A stretch of DNA of 5,996 bases from Pseudomonadota bacterium (GCA_021805485.1 JAJZFF010000661.1:1-5996); one strand, 5' to 3'; shown: positions 1 to 5,495, counted from the first letter of the stretch. Program-made: numbers and translations. The notes: generated by a model not told the origin, from the letters alone.

Positions 1-173
1 CTCAAATCGACGACGTTGGAGAGCATCACCGCACTTGCGACCAAGCTGGCGTATTTCATCTGCTTTTCCTGTTCAACGGGATCGCCGCTCCTGACCACTG
101 GCCCGCCGAAGCAGATCCAGTCAAGAAGCCGACGCCACCGGGCTGTTTGAGCCCAGTCACCTCGTAGGTTCAT
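1..173 (-). pseudogene. Tn3-family transposase (TnpA) C-terminal fragment, off the left edge
   Basis: Read on the minus strand from about position 173 to the window edge, the frame contains a stretch like the C-terminal catalytic region of Tn3-family TnpA. A block reading LLDWICFGG is followed by SGDPVEQEKQMKYASLVASA and then VMLSNVVDL. Related transposases have FGG, then a polar DxxEQ segment, then KYxxLVAN and a hydrophobic helix ending in a V-D-like pair. Intact TnpA is close to 1000 residues; only some 45-57 codons lie here. The frame stays open upstream to about position 359 and into the end of pabC, but the resemblance is lost there (the part before about position 140 is not convincing). 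It is therefore treated as a remnant whose true 5' part is missing. The gene may continue beyond position 1. No 38-bp Tn3 inverted repeat was recognised. Family assignment is by eye. Confidence 0.5.
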
Positions 174-384
174 TTTCGGCCAAATTTTCGAACGCAACAA
201 AAGCAGGCGGCGCGTTTGGCTGTTGGCCTTTCGATCCCGGATGGTCGCTGGTCGGAATAGCTGGGAGATGTCTGTTGGAACGAGAACCAGGTCTGGCGGA
301 CCCGTCCGGCTGGTGGCGCCTGAGTATTGCCGAAGAGGTTTTTTCTCGCGGCGAAGCATCCACGGGCGCGGTTGGCCGCGGCAA
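174..384. other. No supported gene between the transposase fragment and pabC
   Basis: About 210 bases separate the transposase fragment from the pabC stop. A minus-strand frame ending at position 157 is open here, but its product is proline- and arginine-rich low-complexity sequence with no recognisable family. A short inverted repeat (CGCGG/CCGCG, 367-380) lies just after the pabC stop. On the minus strand it is not followed by a run of T, so it is not a convincing intrinsic terminator. Confidence 0.4.
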
Positions 385-1188
385 TCAGCCTGCCATTGCC
401 TGACGGGCAAGATCAGCGAGGACGTCTGACCTCGTGCCGATCGGTCGGCCGTCGATCGATGCAAGCGGGCGCAGCGCCAGGCTGCTGCTCAAGAAGACTG
501 CGTCGGCAGCAAGCAGATCCTCGACAAGCAAGGGGGCTTCCCGCGCATCGCATCGCTCGATCAGAACCTCGCGCATGATGCCGGGCAGTGCGCCGTCGGC
601 AACCGGCGGCGTCACGAGCGCCCCATTTCGAAGGACAAGGATGTTGGCAGCCGTTGCCTCCGCAACGTAACCACGTGTGTTGAGCAGCAATGCCTCATCG
701 GCGCCCCGCCTGGCCGCTTCCTGCCGTGCCAGGACACTATCCAGAAAATTGAGTGATTTGATACGGCTGAGTGGCGACATCTCGTTCCGTCGCGTCACTG
801 TGCAGGTGATCGCATCAGCCGCCGCAGCGATATCCGGGAGCCGTCCCGACGCGACCAGTACGGTCGGCTCCGAAGCCGGCGGCGGCATCACGCCGCGCAA
901 CGCCGGGCCACGCGAGACAGTCAGGCGGACTGCGGCGCTCTCCAGCCCGTTCGCTCGCAGCGCAACGGCAATGGCGTCCGCAAGGTCAGCGTCGGTCAAG
1001 GCGAGCGGTAGGGCAAGCACGGCCAAGCCAGCGCGCAGGCGCCGCAAATGCCGCTGCAGGTGTTGCGGTTTTCCATCAACCACGCGGATCGTCTCGAACA
1101 TGCCGTCGCCCAGCGTGAACCCCCGGTCTGCGGGATCTATGCACCTCGCCGTCGCCGGCATGATCGCGCCATTGAGCCAGACCTTCAT
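385..1188 (-). CDS. pabC: Aminodeoxychorismate lyase (class IV PLP aminotransferase fold)
   Basis: A 267-residue cytoplasmic PLP enzyme of the branched-chain/D-amino-acid aminotransferase fold. With pabB next to it, the likely reaction is cleavage of 4-amino-4-deoxychorismate to p-aminobenzoate and pyruvate for folate synthesis. Visible marks are: the N-terminal MKVWLNG start; the D-x-x-D-R-G-F-x-L-G-D-G-x-F-E-T block at residues 18-33; the PLP Schiff-base lysine K144 in RIKSLNFL; and the conserved glutamate E177 in a VAEATAANI segment. Length matches the family (about 260-290). A GTG two codons upstream (1194) is possible. ATG at 1188 is preferred because it overlaps the pabB stop as ATGA, the signature of translational coupling. 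Alternatives within the fold are D-amino-acid or branched-chain aminotransferases. The fold is certain; the PabC role rests mainly on the operon. Confidence 0.9.
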   Translation of the reverse strand: MKVWLNGAIMPATARCIDPADRGFTLGDGMFETIRVVDGKPQHLQRHLRRLRAGLAVLALPLALTDADLADAIAVALRANGLESAAVRLTVSRGPALRGVMPPPASEPTVLVASGRLPDIAAAADAITCTVTRRNEMSPLSRIKSLNFLDSVLARQEAARRGADEALLLNTRGYVAEATAANILVLRNGALVTPPVADGALPGIMREVLIERCDAREAPLLVEDLLAADAVFLSSSLALRPLASIDGRPIGTRSDVLADLARQAMAG

Positions 1189-2600
1189 GCGCACGCCTCA
1201 TCCGAAGGCATGCCGAGAACTCGGAGCAAGGGCCGTACTTTCACGAGCTGCTCTTCGTACTCGCCGGCCGGGTCGGAGTCCGCCACAATGCCACCCCCGG
1301 CTTGGGCCACGACCAGATCAGGCGTGATCACAAGGGTGCGTATGACAATGCTGCTGTCCATCGTGCCGTCGAAACCGATCCAGGCAATTGCGCCGCAATA
1401 GGGACCACGGCGCGCGGCCTCGAGCTCGTCGATAATCTCCATGGCGCGCAGCTTCGGCGCTCCCGTGACCGAACCGCCGGGAAACGTTGCTCGCAGCAGG
1501 TCAACCGGACCGAGACCGGGACGCAGCCGGCCCTCAACAGTGGACACCAGGTGATGCACGGACGCGAAGCTTTCGATTTCAAACAGCGATGGCACCGTCA
1601 CACTGCCGATCTTTGCCACGCGGCCGACATCGTTGCGCAGCAAGTCGACAATCATTAAGTTCTCGGCACGATCTTTCTCGCTCGCGGCCAGTTCTTGTGC
1701 TGCGGCTGCGTCCATCACGGGATCGGCATAACGCGGCCGGGTACCTTTGATCGGTCGCGTTTCGACGCGGCCCGTTGCATCGAGCCGCAGGAAGCGCTCG
1801 GGTGAGGCGCTCGCCAGCGTGAGCCGAGAGCCGCAGGCAACGAAGGCGCTGAAGGGCGCGGGACTTCGTGTGCGCAGGCGCAGGTAGAGGTCTGCGGCAC
1901 GGTGACGAGGCTGCCTTGGCGTCAAGTGGCGCATGGTGAAGTTGGCTTGGAATATGTCGCCGGCACGGATGTAGTCGAGTACACGCATGATCCGGGCCTC
2001 ATACGCTTGCCGGGTCAGTTCCGGCCGCCATCGTGCTCCGGTGTGCTCATGGCCAGCACTCGACGGAATGGGCGTCACGCCTTCCAAGCGGCGTAGTATG
2101 GCGTTTGCCCGCGCCGCTGCGCGGCTTTTCCGCGCTTCGGACGCGGTCTCGGGAAAACCTGACGAGAGCACCCAGCAGCGTCGTGTGTCTTCGTCGAACG
2201 CAAGCATGATATCGTGGAAGGCCACGGCCATGTCCGGAATGCCCAGCCCATCCACGTGGCGCCGGGGCAAACGCTCCAGGTGGCCGCCCAACTCGTACCC
2301 CAGGAAGCCGACCGCGCCCCCCGCGAACGGAACGGGTGCCTGCCCCGGCTCCAGCCGCCAGCGTGCGAGTTCGCGCTGTAAAGCCTGGAACGGATCTCCT
2401 TCAACGGGCGTTCCGTTCACGGTGACACGGGCGTCCTTCGCCTCCAACACCTGAAACGGCTTGACGCACAAGTAGCTGTAACGGCTGCGCGGGTCAGCCG
2501 GTGCCGCGCTGTCCAGCCAGGTCACATACGGGTCGTCCGCCCAAACCGCGAATGCCTCGGCTGGCGGGCGCCAAGCAATCTCTTGGATATGGATCATCAT
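1185..2600 (-). CDS. pabB: Aminodeoxychorismate synthase component I
   Basis: A 471-residue chorismate-binding enzyme that uses ammonia from the PabA glutaminase to turn chorismate into 4-amino-4-deoxychorismate. An N-terminal TrpE-like region (DSAAPADPRSRYSYLCVKPF near residue 30; GGAVGFLGYELGG near residue 95) precedes the chorismate-binding domain. Diagnostic motifs are PIKGTRPR with the PabB-type lysine K285 (anthranilate synthase has PIAGT), EKDRAENLMIVDLLRND, FPGGSVTGAPKLRAMEIIDE, GAIAWIGFDG, and AGGGIVADSDP near the end. A longer TTG-started frame from 2666 exists. The family start resembles MIHIQEIAWR, so ATG 2600 (or the adjacent ATG 2597) is chosen. The stop overlaps the pabC start as ATGA. 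No pabA is in the window. The gene is divergent from the IS256 remnant, with its start about 110 bases away, and no strong promoter was recognised between them. Confidence 0.93.
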   Translation of the reverse strand: MMIHIQEIAWRPPAEAFAVWADDPYVTWLDSAAPADPRSRYSYLCVKPFQVLEAKDARVTVNGTPVEGDPFQALQRELARWRLEPGQAPVPFAGGAVGFLGYELGGHLERLPRRHVDGLGIPDMAVAFHDIMLAFDEDTRRCWVLSSGFPETASEARKSRAAARANAILRRLEGVTPIPSSAGHEHTGARWRPELTRQAYEARIMRVLDYIRAGDIFQANFTMRHLTPRQPRHRAADLYLRLRTRSPAPFSAFVACGSRLTLASASPERFLRLDATGRVETRPIKGTRPRYADPVMDAAAAQELAASEKDRAENLMIVDLLRNDVGRVAKIGSVTVPSLFEIESFASVHHLVSTVEGRLRPGLGPVDLLRATFPGGSVTGAPKLRAMEIIDELEAARRGPYCGAIAWIGFDGTMDSSIVIRTLVITPDLVVAQAGGGIVADSDPAGEYEEQLVKVRPLLRVLGMPSDEACA

Positions 2601-2644
2601 GCCACGGATCCCGTCGCGAAGTGTGTAGAAATTCTGGGTGGCAT
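2597..2644 (-). CDS. Possible 15-codon leader ORF overlapping the pabB start
   Basis: On the minus strand an ATG at 2644 follows AGGAG (2652-2648) and opens a 15-codon frame, MPPRISTHFATGSVA. Its TGA (2599-2597) overlaps the pabB ATG (2600-2598) as ATGA. This is the same arrangement as pabB/pabC, and it would couple pabB initiation to translation of the leader. The gap between AGGAG and ATG is only 3 bases, shorter than optimal. The peptide shows no run of one amino acid that would suggest classical attenuation. It could equally be chance in the 5' untranslated region. Confidence 0.3.
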   Translation of the reverse strand: MPPRISTHFATGSVA

Positions 2645-2707
2645 AATCTCCTGAATTGCAAAGCAACCAGCAAACCGGCGGTTGGCGCCGCCGGAGGAGA
2701 TCACGCC

Positions 2708-3041
2708 ATGACGCAGAATATCACTACTGAGAACGAAGTTCCATTCCTGGGTGAGGATTGGGTCGATCCGCTTGAGGCCGGGGTCCGTCAGCAGGTCCGG
2801 CACTTCATTGAAAACATTCTTGAGCAAGAGCTTGCAGCGGTGCTCGGCCGCGGTCGGTACGGCCGGAGCGACGGGGCTGCCGGGTATCGGAACGGTCACC
2901 GAGAGCGGCAATTACTCGACACGTTCGGGCCGATGACGGTTTCGGTTCCCAGGGCCAGGGTGACCGTGGCGGACGGCAAGCAGACCGAATGGCGCGGCAA
3001 GGCGCTGCCGGCTTACAAGCCACCTGACGGTGCAGGCCGAG
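2708..3041 (+). pseudogene. IS256 (Mutator)-family transposase, truncated and frameshifted
   Basis: An ATG at 2708 behind a strong GGAGGAGA (2693-2700, 7-base gap) begins the N-terminal domain of an IS256-family transposase. The domain contains VRHFIENILEQELAAVLGR at residues 30-48, GYRNGHRERQLL at 59-70 and FGPMTVSVPRAR at 73-84. After AYK (residues 102-104, near 3019) the expected LTVQAE continues only in the +1 frame (CTG ACG GTG CAG GCC GAG, 3024-3041), so a one-base change has broken the frame. Similarity stops soon after. Intact family members are about 400 residues with a DDE catalytic triad; none of the triad is present, so this copy cannot make an active transposase. The open frame runs on to about 3079 as nonsense. 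Terminal inverted repeats were not identified. The remnant lies directly upstream of the cobalamin-regulated cassette and divergent from pabB. Confidence 0.87.
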
Positions 3042-3057
3042 CGGCCCAATCGCCGAT

Positions 3058-3091
3058 GCGCGCCAATGGCGCGCCTTGACAGCGTCAAGGC
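3058..3091. repeat. Two abutting palindromes upstream of the riboswitch
   Basis: The first is GCGCGCCA/TGGCGCGC around a single central A (3058-3074). The second is GCCTTGAC/GTCAAGGC around AGC (3073-3091), sharing two bases with the first. The second is followed three bases later by TTTT (3096-3099), so it could act as a weak intrinsic terminator for transcription arriving from the IS256 side. Alternatively it is an operator overlapping the candidate -35 hexamer. The symmetry is seen directly; either role is inferred. Confidence 0.5.
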
Positions 3092-3102
3092 TCAGTTTTA
3101 AT
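3076..3102 (+). promoter_or_regulatory. Candidate sigma-70-type promoter for the cobalamin-regulated cassette
   Basis: TTGACA at 3076-3081 matches the -35 consensus perfectly. TTTAAT at 3097-3102 matches five of six positions of the -10. The 15-base spacer is shorter than the usual 17. Transcription would begin near 3109, immediately before the first strand of the riboswitch P1 helix, which is where a riboswitch promoter should put it. The -35 lies inside a palindrome, so the TTGACA could be fortuitous. Confidence 0.4.
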
Positions 3103-3107
3103 CAACG

Positions 3108-3266
3108 GATATCCAGTATCCCGGAACGCGGTGAAATTCCGCGGCGGTCCCGCCGCTGTAATCGGGGACGTCGGAGACAAGGCGACGAGCCAGCCACTGG
3201 CAGGGTCTACCCTGCCGGGAAGGTGTCTGCAACGGACGATCCGAGAGCCAGAAGACCTGCTGGATC
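3108..3266 (+). promoter_or_regulatory. Cobalamin (B12) riboswitch aptamer
   Basis: The conserved landmarks of the cobalamin riboswitch occur in order. They are GGTGAAATTCCGCGGCGGTC (from 3130) running into CCGCCGCTGTA, the GCCACTG core (3193-3199), a GGCAGGG/CCCTGCC hairpin with loop TCTA (3199-3216), CCGGGAAGG (3215-3223), and the B12 box AGCCAGAAGACCTGC (3246-3260; family consensus AGCCAGGAGACCTGCC). A closing P1 helix can form between ATCCAG (3111-3116) and CTGGAT (3260-3265), fixing the boundaries within a few bases. The family senses adenosylcobalamin or other cobalamins and usually lowers expression on binding. Here it sits about 90 bases ahead of a small peptide gene and a radical SAM enzyme, not before the usual B12 synthesis or uptake genes. 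Confidence 0.95.
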
Positions 3267-3280
3267 TGATTCACGAAGGG

Positions 3281-3347
3281 CGAAATCCGATGGAAAGGAT
3301 TTCGGCGAGGCCGTTCGCCTGCCGACGTCCTTCATTGTGCATCGGAG
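3281..3347 (+). promoter_or_regulatory. Candidate expression platform that can mask the cbpA ribosome site
   Basis: Two mutually exclusive pairings are visible between the aptamer and the small gene. One is a local hairpin, CGAAATCC/GGATTTCG with an 8-base loop (3281-3288 and 3297-3304). The other pairs TCCGATG (3286-3292) with CATCGGA (3340-3346), covering most of the Shine-Dalgarno GGAG (3344-3347) in front of GTG 3354. Formation of the first helix uses bases needed for the second. This suggests translational control, consistent with the absence of a terminator with a T run here. The pairings are read from the sequence; the switching mechanism is inferred and no energies were computed. Confidence 0.45.
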
Positions 3348-3353
3348 AAGATC

Positions 3354-3494
3354 GTGAAGAAATCGCCTGATCGTAAACCCGACCAAGCCTCGAACAAGCC
3401 TCGCCCGGCGGTGATCGCCATCCGCAAGACTTGCGACGCGGAAGGCACGGGCCTGTCGCATTACGTTCTCATGGACAAGCAGGTGAAACGGTGA
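3354..3494 (+). CDS. cbpA: Putative RiPP precursor peptide, CbpA-like (46 residues)
   Basis: A 46-codon gene starts at GTG 3354 behind GGAG (3344-3347, 6-base gap). There is no in-frame ATG upstream. Residues 1-19 are lysine-, proline- and charge-rich (MKKSPDRKPDQASNKPRPA), like a leader. Residues 20-46 hold a compact segment, VIAIRKTCDAEGTGLSHYVL followed by MDKQVKR. It has one cysteine (C27), a GTG turn (31-33), H36 and Y37, all plausible sites of radical SAM chemistry. The TGA (3492-3494) overlaps the GTG start of the radical SAM/SPASM gene as GTGA, so the two are translated as a coupled pair. From memory, family databases hold a CbpA precursor family paired with the CbpB enzyme; I could not check this. 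There is no signal peptide or membrane segment. Which residues are modified, and what the peptide does, cannot be read from the sequence. Confidence 0.75.
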   Translation: MKKSPDRKPDQASNKPRPAVIAIRKTCDAEGTGLSHYVLMDKQVKR

Positions 3495-4888
3495 GCGCGC
3501 TGCCCCCGCGCTCCTCGCTGGAGGGCTCCGCAAGGAGCCCTCTTTCGCCCCTCCAGCCCTTCGACATCGCCCATCCCACCCACATCGCCGTGGTTGAGCC
3601 GGACAGCGCGTTCTGGGGGATCGTGCAAAAAGATCGCCTCGCCGAGTCGCTGGCGGGCGGGGTTTTGCGCGACACGCTGTGCGCCAAGGGCGCAGCGTTC
3701 GCGCGCGAAATGGATATGCTGCGGTTCCATCTGAAAGCCTCGGCGGTCTATTTCAATCCGACCGAACGCTGCAACCTGAACTGCTCCTATTGCTACATAC
3801 CGAGCGACATGCGCCGCCGCGGTAAGCAGATGGAGAAGAGCGAGGTTCTGGAAGCGCTGGAGCGGCTTCACCAATATTTTCGCGGCCATATGCCGGAGGA
3901 TCGACTGCCGCAAGTGATCTTTCACGGCGCCGAGCCCCTTCTGGCGCGCAAAGCCATTTTCGCGGGCATTGAAGCCTTTGGCGACCGGTTTCGGTTCGGG
4001 GTTCAGACCAACGCCACCCTACTTGATGAAGAGGCTGTATCGTTCCTGACCTCGCGCGGAATTGGCGTCGGCCTGTCCCTCGACGGGCCGGCGGCCGACA
4101 TAGCCAATCGCACGCGGAGGCGGTGGAGCGGCGAGGGAATCTTCGAGCAAGTCATCCACGCCATCGACCTGCTCGACGGCTATCCGGGCTACAATGTCAT
4201 CTGCACGATGACATCGGAGAACCTGCCTCATTTGACTGAGATGGTGGAGTTCTTCCACGAGCGGAAAGTGCCAGCCTGCATGCTCAACGTCACCCGTTGC
4301 ACTATGCCGGGAGCCCGCACGGTTCACGGCGGCGACGCGGAGGTGGCGGCAGGTTATATCGCCGCGTTGGAAAGAACGCATCAGCTATACCTGGAAACAG
4401 GACGAAAACTGGTTGTCGCCAATTTCGCCAATATCTTGATCGCCATTCTGGCGCCGACGGCGCGACGGCTGATGTGCGACATTTCACCCTGCGGCGGCGG
4501 TCGCAGCTTTTTCGCCCTCGCGCCGGGTGGCGATCTGTTCCCATGCAGCGAATTCATCGGCCTCCCCGCCTTCAACGGCGGCAACTTGTTTAAACAGCCG
4601 ATCGAGGACATCATCGACAGCGCGCCTTTTCGTCTGGTGACGGACCGGAAGGTCGAGGATATTCCAGGCTGCGACACTTGCGTCATCCGTCATTTCTGCG
4701 GCTCACCATGTCCGGCGGAAGCGCATGAAATGAACGGCGGCATGACGCAAAAAGGCGCCTTCTGTGACTTTTACAAGGAACAGGTGCGATACGCCCTGCG
4801 CCTGATCGCCGACGGCCGCCACGAAGATTTTCTTTGGGACGGGTGGGACGAAGGCGCTGAAATGGCGTGCAGTATCGGCATGACGTAA
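3491..4888 (+). CDS. cbpB: Peptide-modifying radical SAM/SPASM enzyme, CbpB-like
   Basis: A 465-residue cytoplasmic iron-sulfur enzyme. An N-terminal region of about 85 residues precedes the radical SAM core. C94, C98 and C101 in ERCNLNCSYCY bind the SAM-cleaving 4Fe-4S cluster. GAEP (146-149) stands where most relatives have GGEP. GVQTNATLLDEE and VGLSLDGP follow as further core strands. The C-terminal SPASM domain is complete: C334-x12-G347-x4-C352, then C394-x2-C397-x5-C403-x3-C407, then C425, enough for two auxiliary clusters. Such enzymes make thioether, C-C or other crosslinks in ribosomal peptides. A longer frame from ATG 3431 exists, but it would overlap the small peptide gene for 64 bases. 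GTG 3491 gives the 4-base GTGA coupling and is preferred. Expression is presumably under the upstream cobalamin riboswitch. The radical SAM/SPASM identity is certain; the CbpB name is from memory of a family model tied to B12 riboswitches. Confidence 0.92.
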   Translation: MSALPPRSSLEGSARSPLSPLQPFDIAHPTHIAVVEPDSAFWGIVQKDRLAESLAGGVLRDTLCAKGAAFAREMDMLRFHLKASAVYFNPTERCNLNCSYCYIPSDMRRRGKQMEKSEVLEALERLHQYFRGHMPEDRLPQVIFHGAEPLLARKAIFAGIEAFGDRFRFGVQTNATLLDEEAVSFLTSRGIGVGLSLDGPAADIANRTRRRWSGEGIFEQVIHAIDLLDGYPGYNVICTMTSENLPHLTEMVEFFHERKVPACMLNVTRCTMPGARTVHGGDAEVAAGYIAALERTHQLYLETGRKLVVANFANILIAILAPTARRLMCDISPCGGGRSFFALAPGGDLFPCSEFIGLPAFNGGNLFKQPIEDIIDSAPFRLVTDRKVEDIPGCDTCVIRHFCGSPCPAEAHEMNGGMTQKGAFCDFYKEQVRYALRLIADGRHEDFLWDGWDEGAEMACSIGMT

Positions 4889-4932
4889 GACGCCGCAGGC
4901 GACCGAGGAAAGAACGAAAGTAAATCGCTATG

Positions 4933-4962
4933 CTATTCTGACGTCACTCGGCGTCAGAATAG
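4933..4962. repeat. 13-bp hairpin shortly downstream of the radical SAM gene
   Basis: CTATTCTGACG (4933-4943) and CGTCAGAATAG (4952-4962) pair perfectly over 11 bp. The stem extends by a U-G and a C-G pair to a 4-base ACTC loop. It begins 45 bases after the cbpB stop. No T run follows on either strand, so it is either a processing or 3'-end-stabilising hairpin, a factor-dependent terminator, or a protein-binding palindrome. Confidence 0.6.
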
Positions 4963-5116
4963 AGCGCGACTGCGCGGAGCCGTCAACCGCTCATCTGAAC
5001 GTCGATCGGCGGACGCTTACCGCGAGAAAGCGAGAATTCTAGAAAGGAAGAAAGGATTCATACCGTCGCAGACACGGCTTTGAGGGGGCCGAGGGGCGTT
5101 GCCCCTTCTCTTCCCC

Positions 5117-5205
5117 AAACAGGCTTCCGCCGCAAAACGAAGACGAAATTTCCCTATAGGGCGGTCAATTTCGTTTCGTTTTCTGGTCTTCCGAGAAGCC
5201 TGTTT
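5117..5205. repeat. Large nested palindrome upstream of the ArdC-type gene
   Basis: The outer arms are AAACAGGCTTC (5117-5127) and GAAGCCTGTTT (5195-5205), 11 bp perfect. The inner arms are AAAACGAAGACGAAATT (5134-5150) and AATTTCGTTTCGTTTT (5167-5182), a 16-bp stem with one bulged G. The apex contains the perfect palindrome CCCTATAGGG (5152-5161). The whole can fold as one long hairpin of about 89 bases with an internal loop. Its place 80 bases ahead of a plasmid-type gene suggests a regulatory RNA, a single-strand promoter or a transfer/replication-related site; the role is unknown. Confidence 0.65.
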
Positions 5206-5284
5206 TCCCCGTCCAACCCCAGCGCTCGCGCGGCCCCGGGAAGCAGCGAGGCGCCGCTTCGCCGGACCAAGAAAGAGGTTGAAC

Positions 5285-5475
5285 ATGGCCGAATTCCAAG
5301 ATTTTTACGGCAAGATCACCGATCGCATTGTCGCCGATCTGGAGAAGGGCGTGCGGCCGTGGATCATGCCGCCGTGCGGATCACCCGGCCCCTGCGCCAC
5401 AACGGCATTCCCTACAAGGGCATCAATGTCCTGATGCTGTGGTCAGCTTCCGTGACCAAGGGCTACGACGGCGCG
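5285..5475 (+). pseudogene. ArdC-type anti-restriction protein, 5' fragment, frameshifted
   Basis: ATG 5285, with AGAGG a few bases upstream, opens MAEFQDFYGKITDRIVADLE and then KGVRPW, the start of the single-strand DNA-binding N-terminal domain (formerly DUF1738) of ArdC/TraC-primase-like proteins of plasmids and integrative elements. After W26 (near 5363-5365) the expected continuation, HAAVRITRPLRHNGIPYKGI then NVLMLWSASVTKGYDGA, is in another frame. The usual family segment like KPWNAxH is missing, so a deletion of a length not divisible by three has removed it. Similarity ends at about 5475, where IS110-like DNA begins. The normal protein is about 300 residues with a C-terminal metallopeptidase-like domain, absent here. 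The gene is dead; no further piece of it was confidently found on the far side of the IS110 remnant. Confidence 0.8.
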
Positions 5476-5495
5476 CGGGTCCCTCCTATGCACTC

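Larger units (their letters stand above)
4889..5284. other. Non-coding stretch with strong secondary structure
   Basis: About 400 bases after the radical SAM gene contain no frame with a recognisable product. Structure is concentrated in a hairpin at 4933-4962, a small AGGGGC/GCCCCT hairpin at about 5092-5106, and a large nested palindrome at 5117-5205. The last 15 bases carry AGAGG ahead of ATG 5285, serving the ArdC-type remnant. Nothing resembling a transporter or protease for the peptide cassette is present. Confidence 0.6.

Noticed and set aside
367..380. CGCGG/CCGCG hairpin as the pabC terminator
   Set aside because: Only 5 bp, and no T run follows on the minus strand.
157..384. 75-codon minus-strand frame after pabC
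   Set aside because: Low-complexity product, no family resemblance, and its tail overlaps the Tn3-like coding stretch in another frame.
677..1327. 216-codon plus-strand frame opposite pabC and pabB
   Set aside because: Shadow of two well-supported genes; the product is arginine/alanine/serine-rich with no motif.
2501..2707. In-frame upstream extension of the IS256 transposase
   Set aside because: It overlaps the pabB start, is not transposase-like, and the ATG at 2708 has a strong ribosome site and matches the family start.
3076..3370. Plus-strand frames across the riboswitch region
   Set aside because: They fall on the structured aptamer; the sequence is explained by RNA motifs, and the products resemble nothing.
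3461..3925. 154-codon minus-strand frame
   Set aside because: Antisense shadow of the radical SAM gene.
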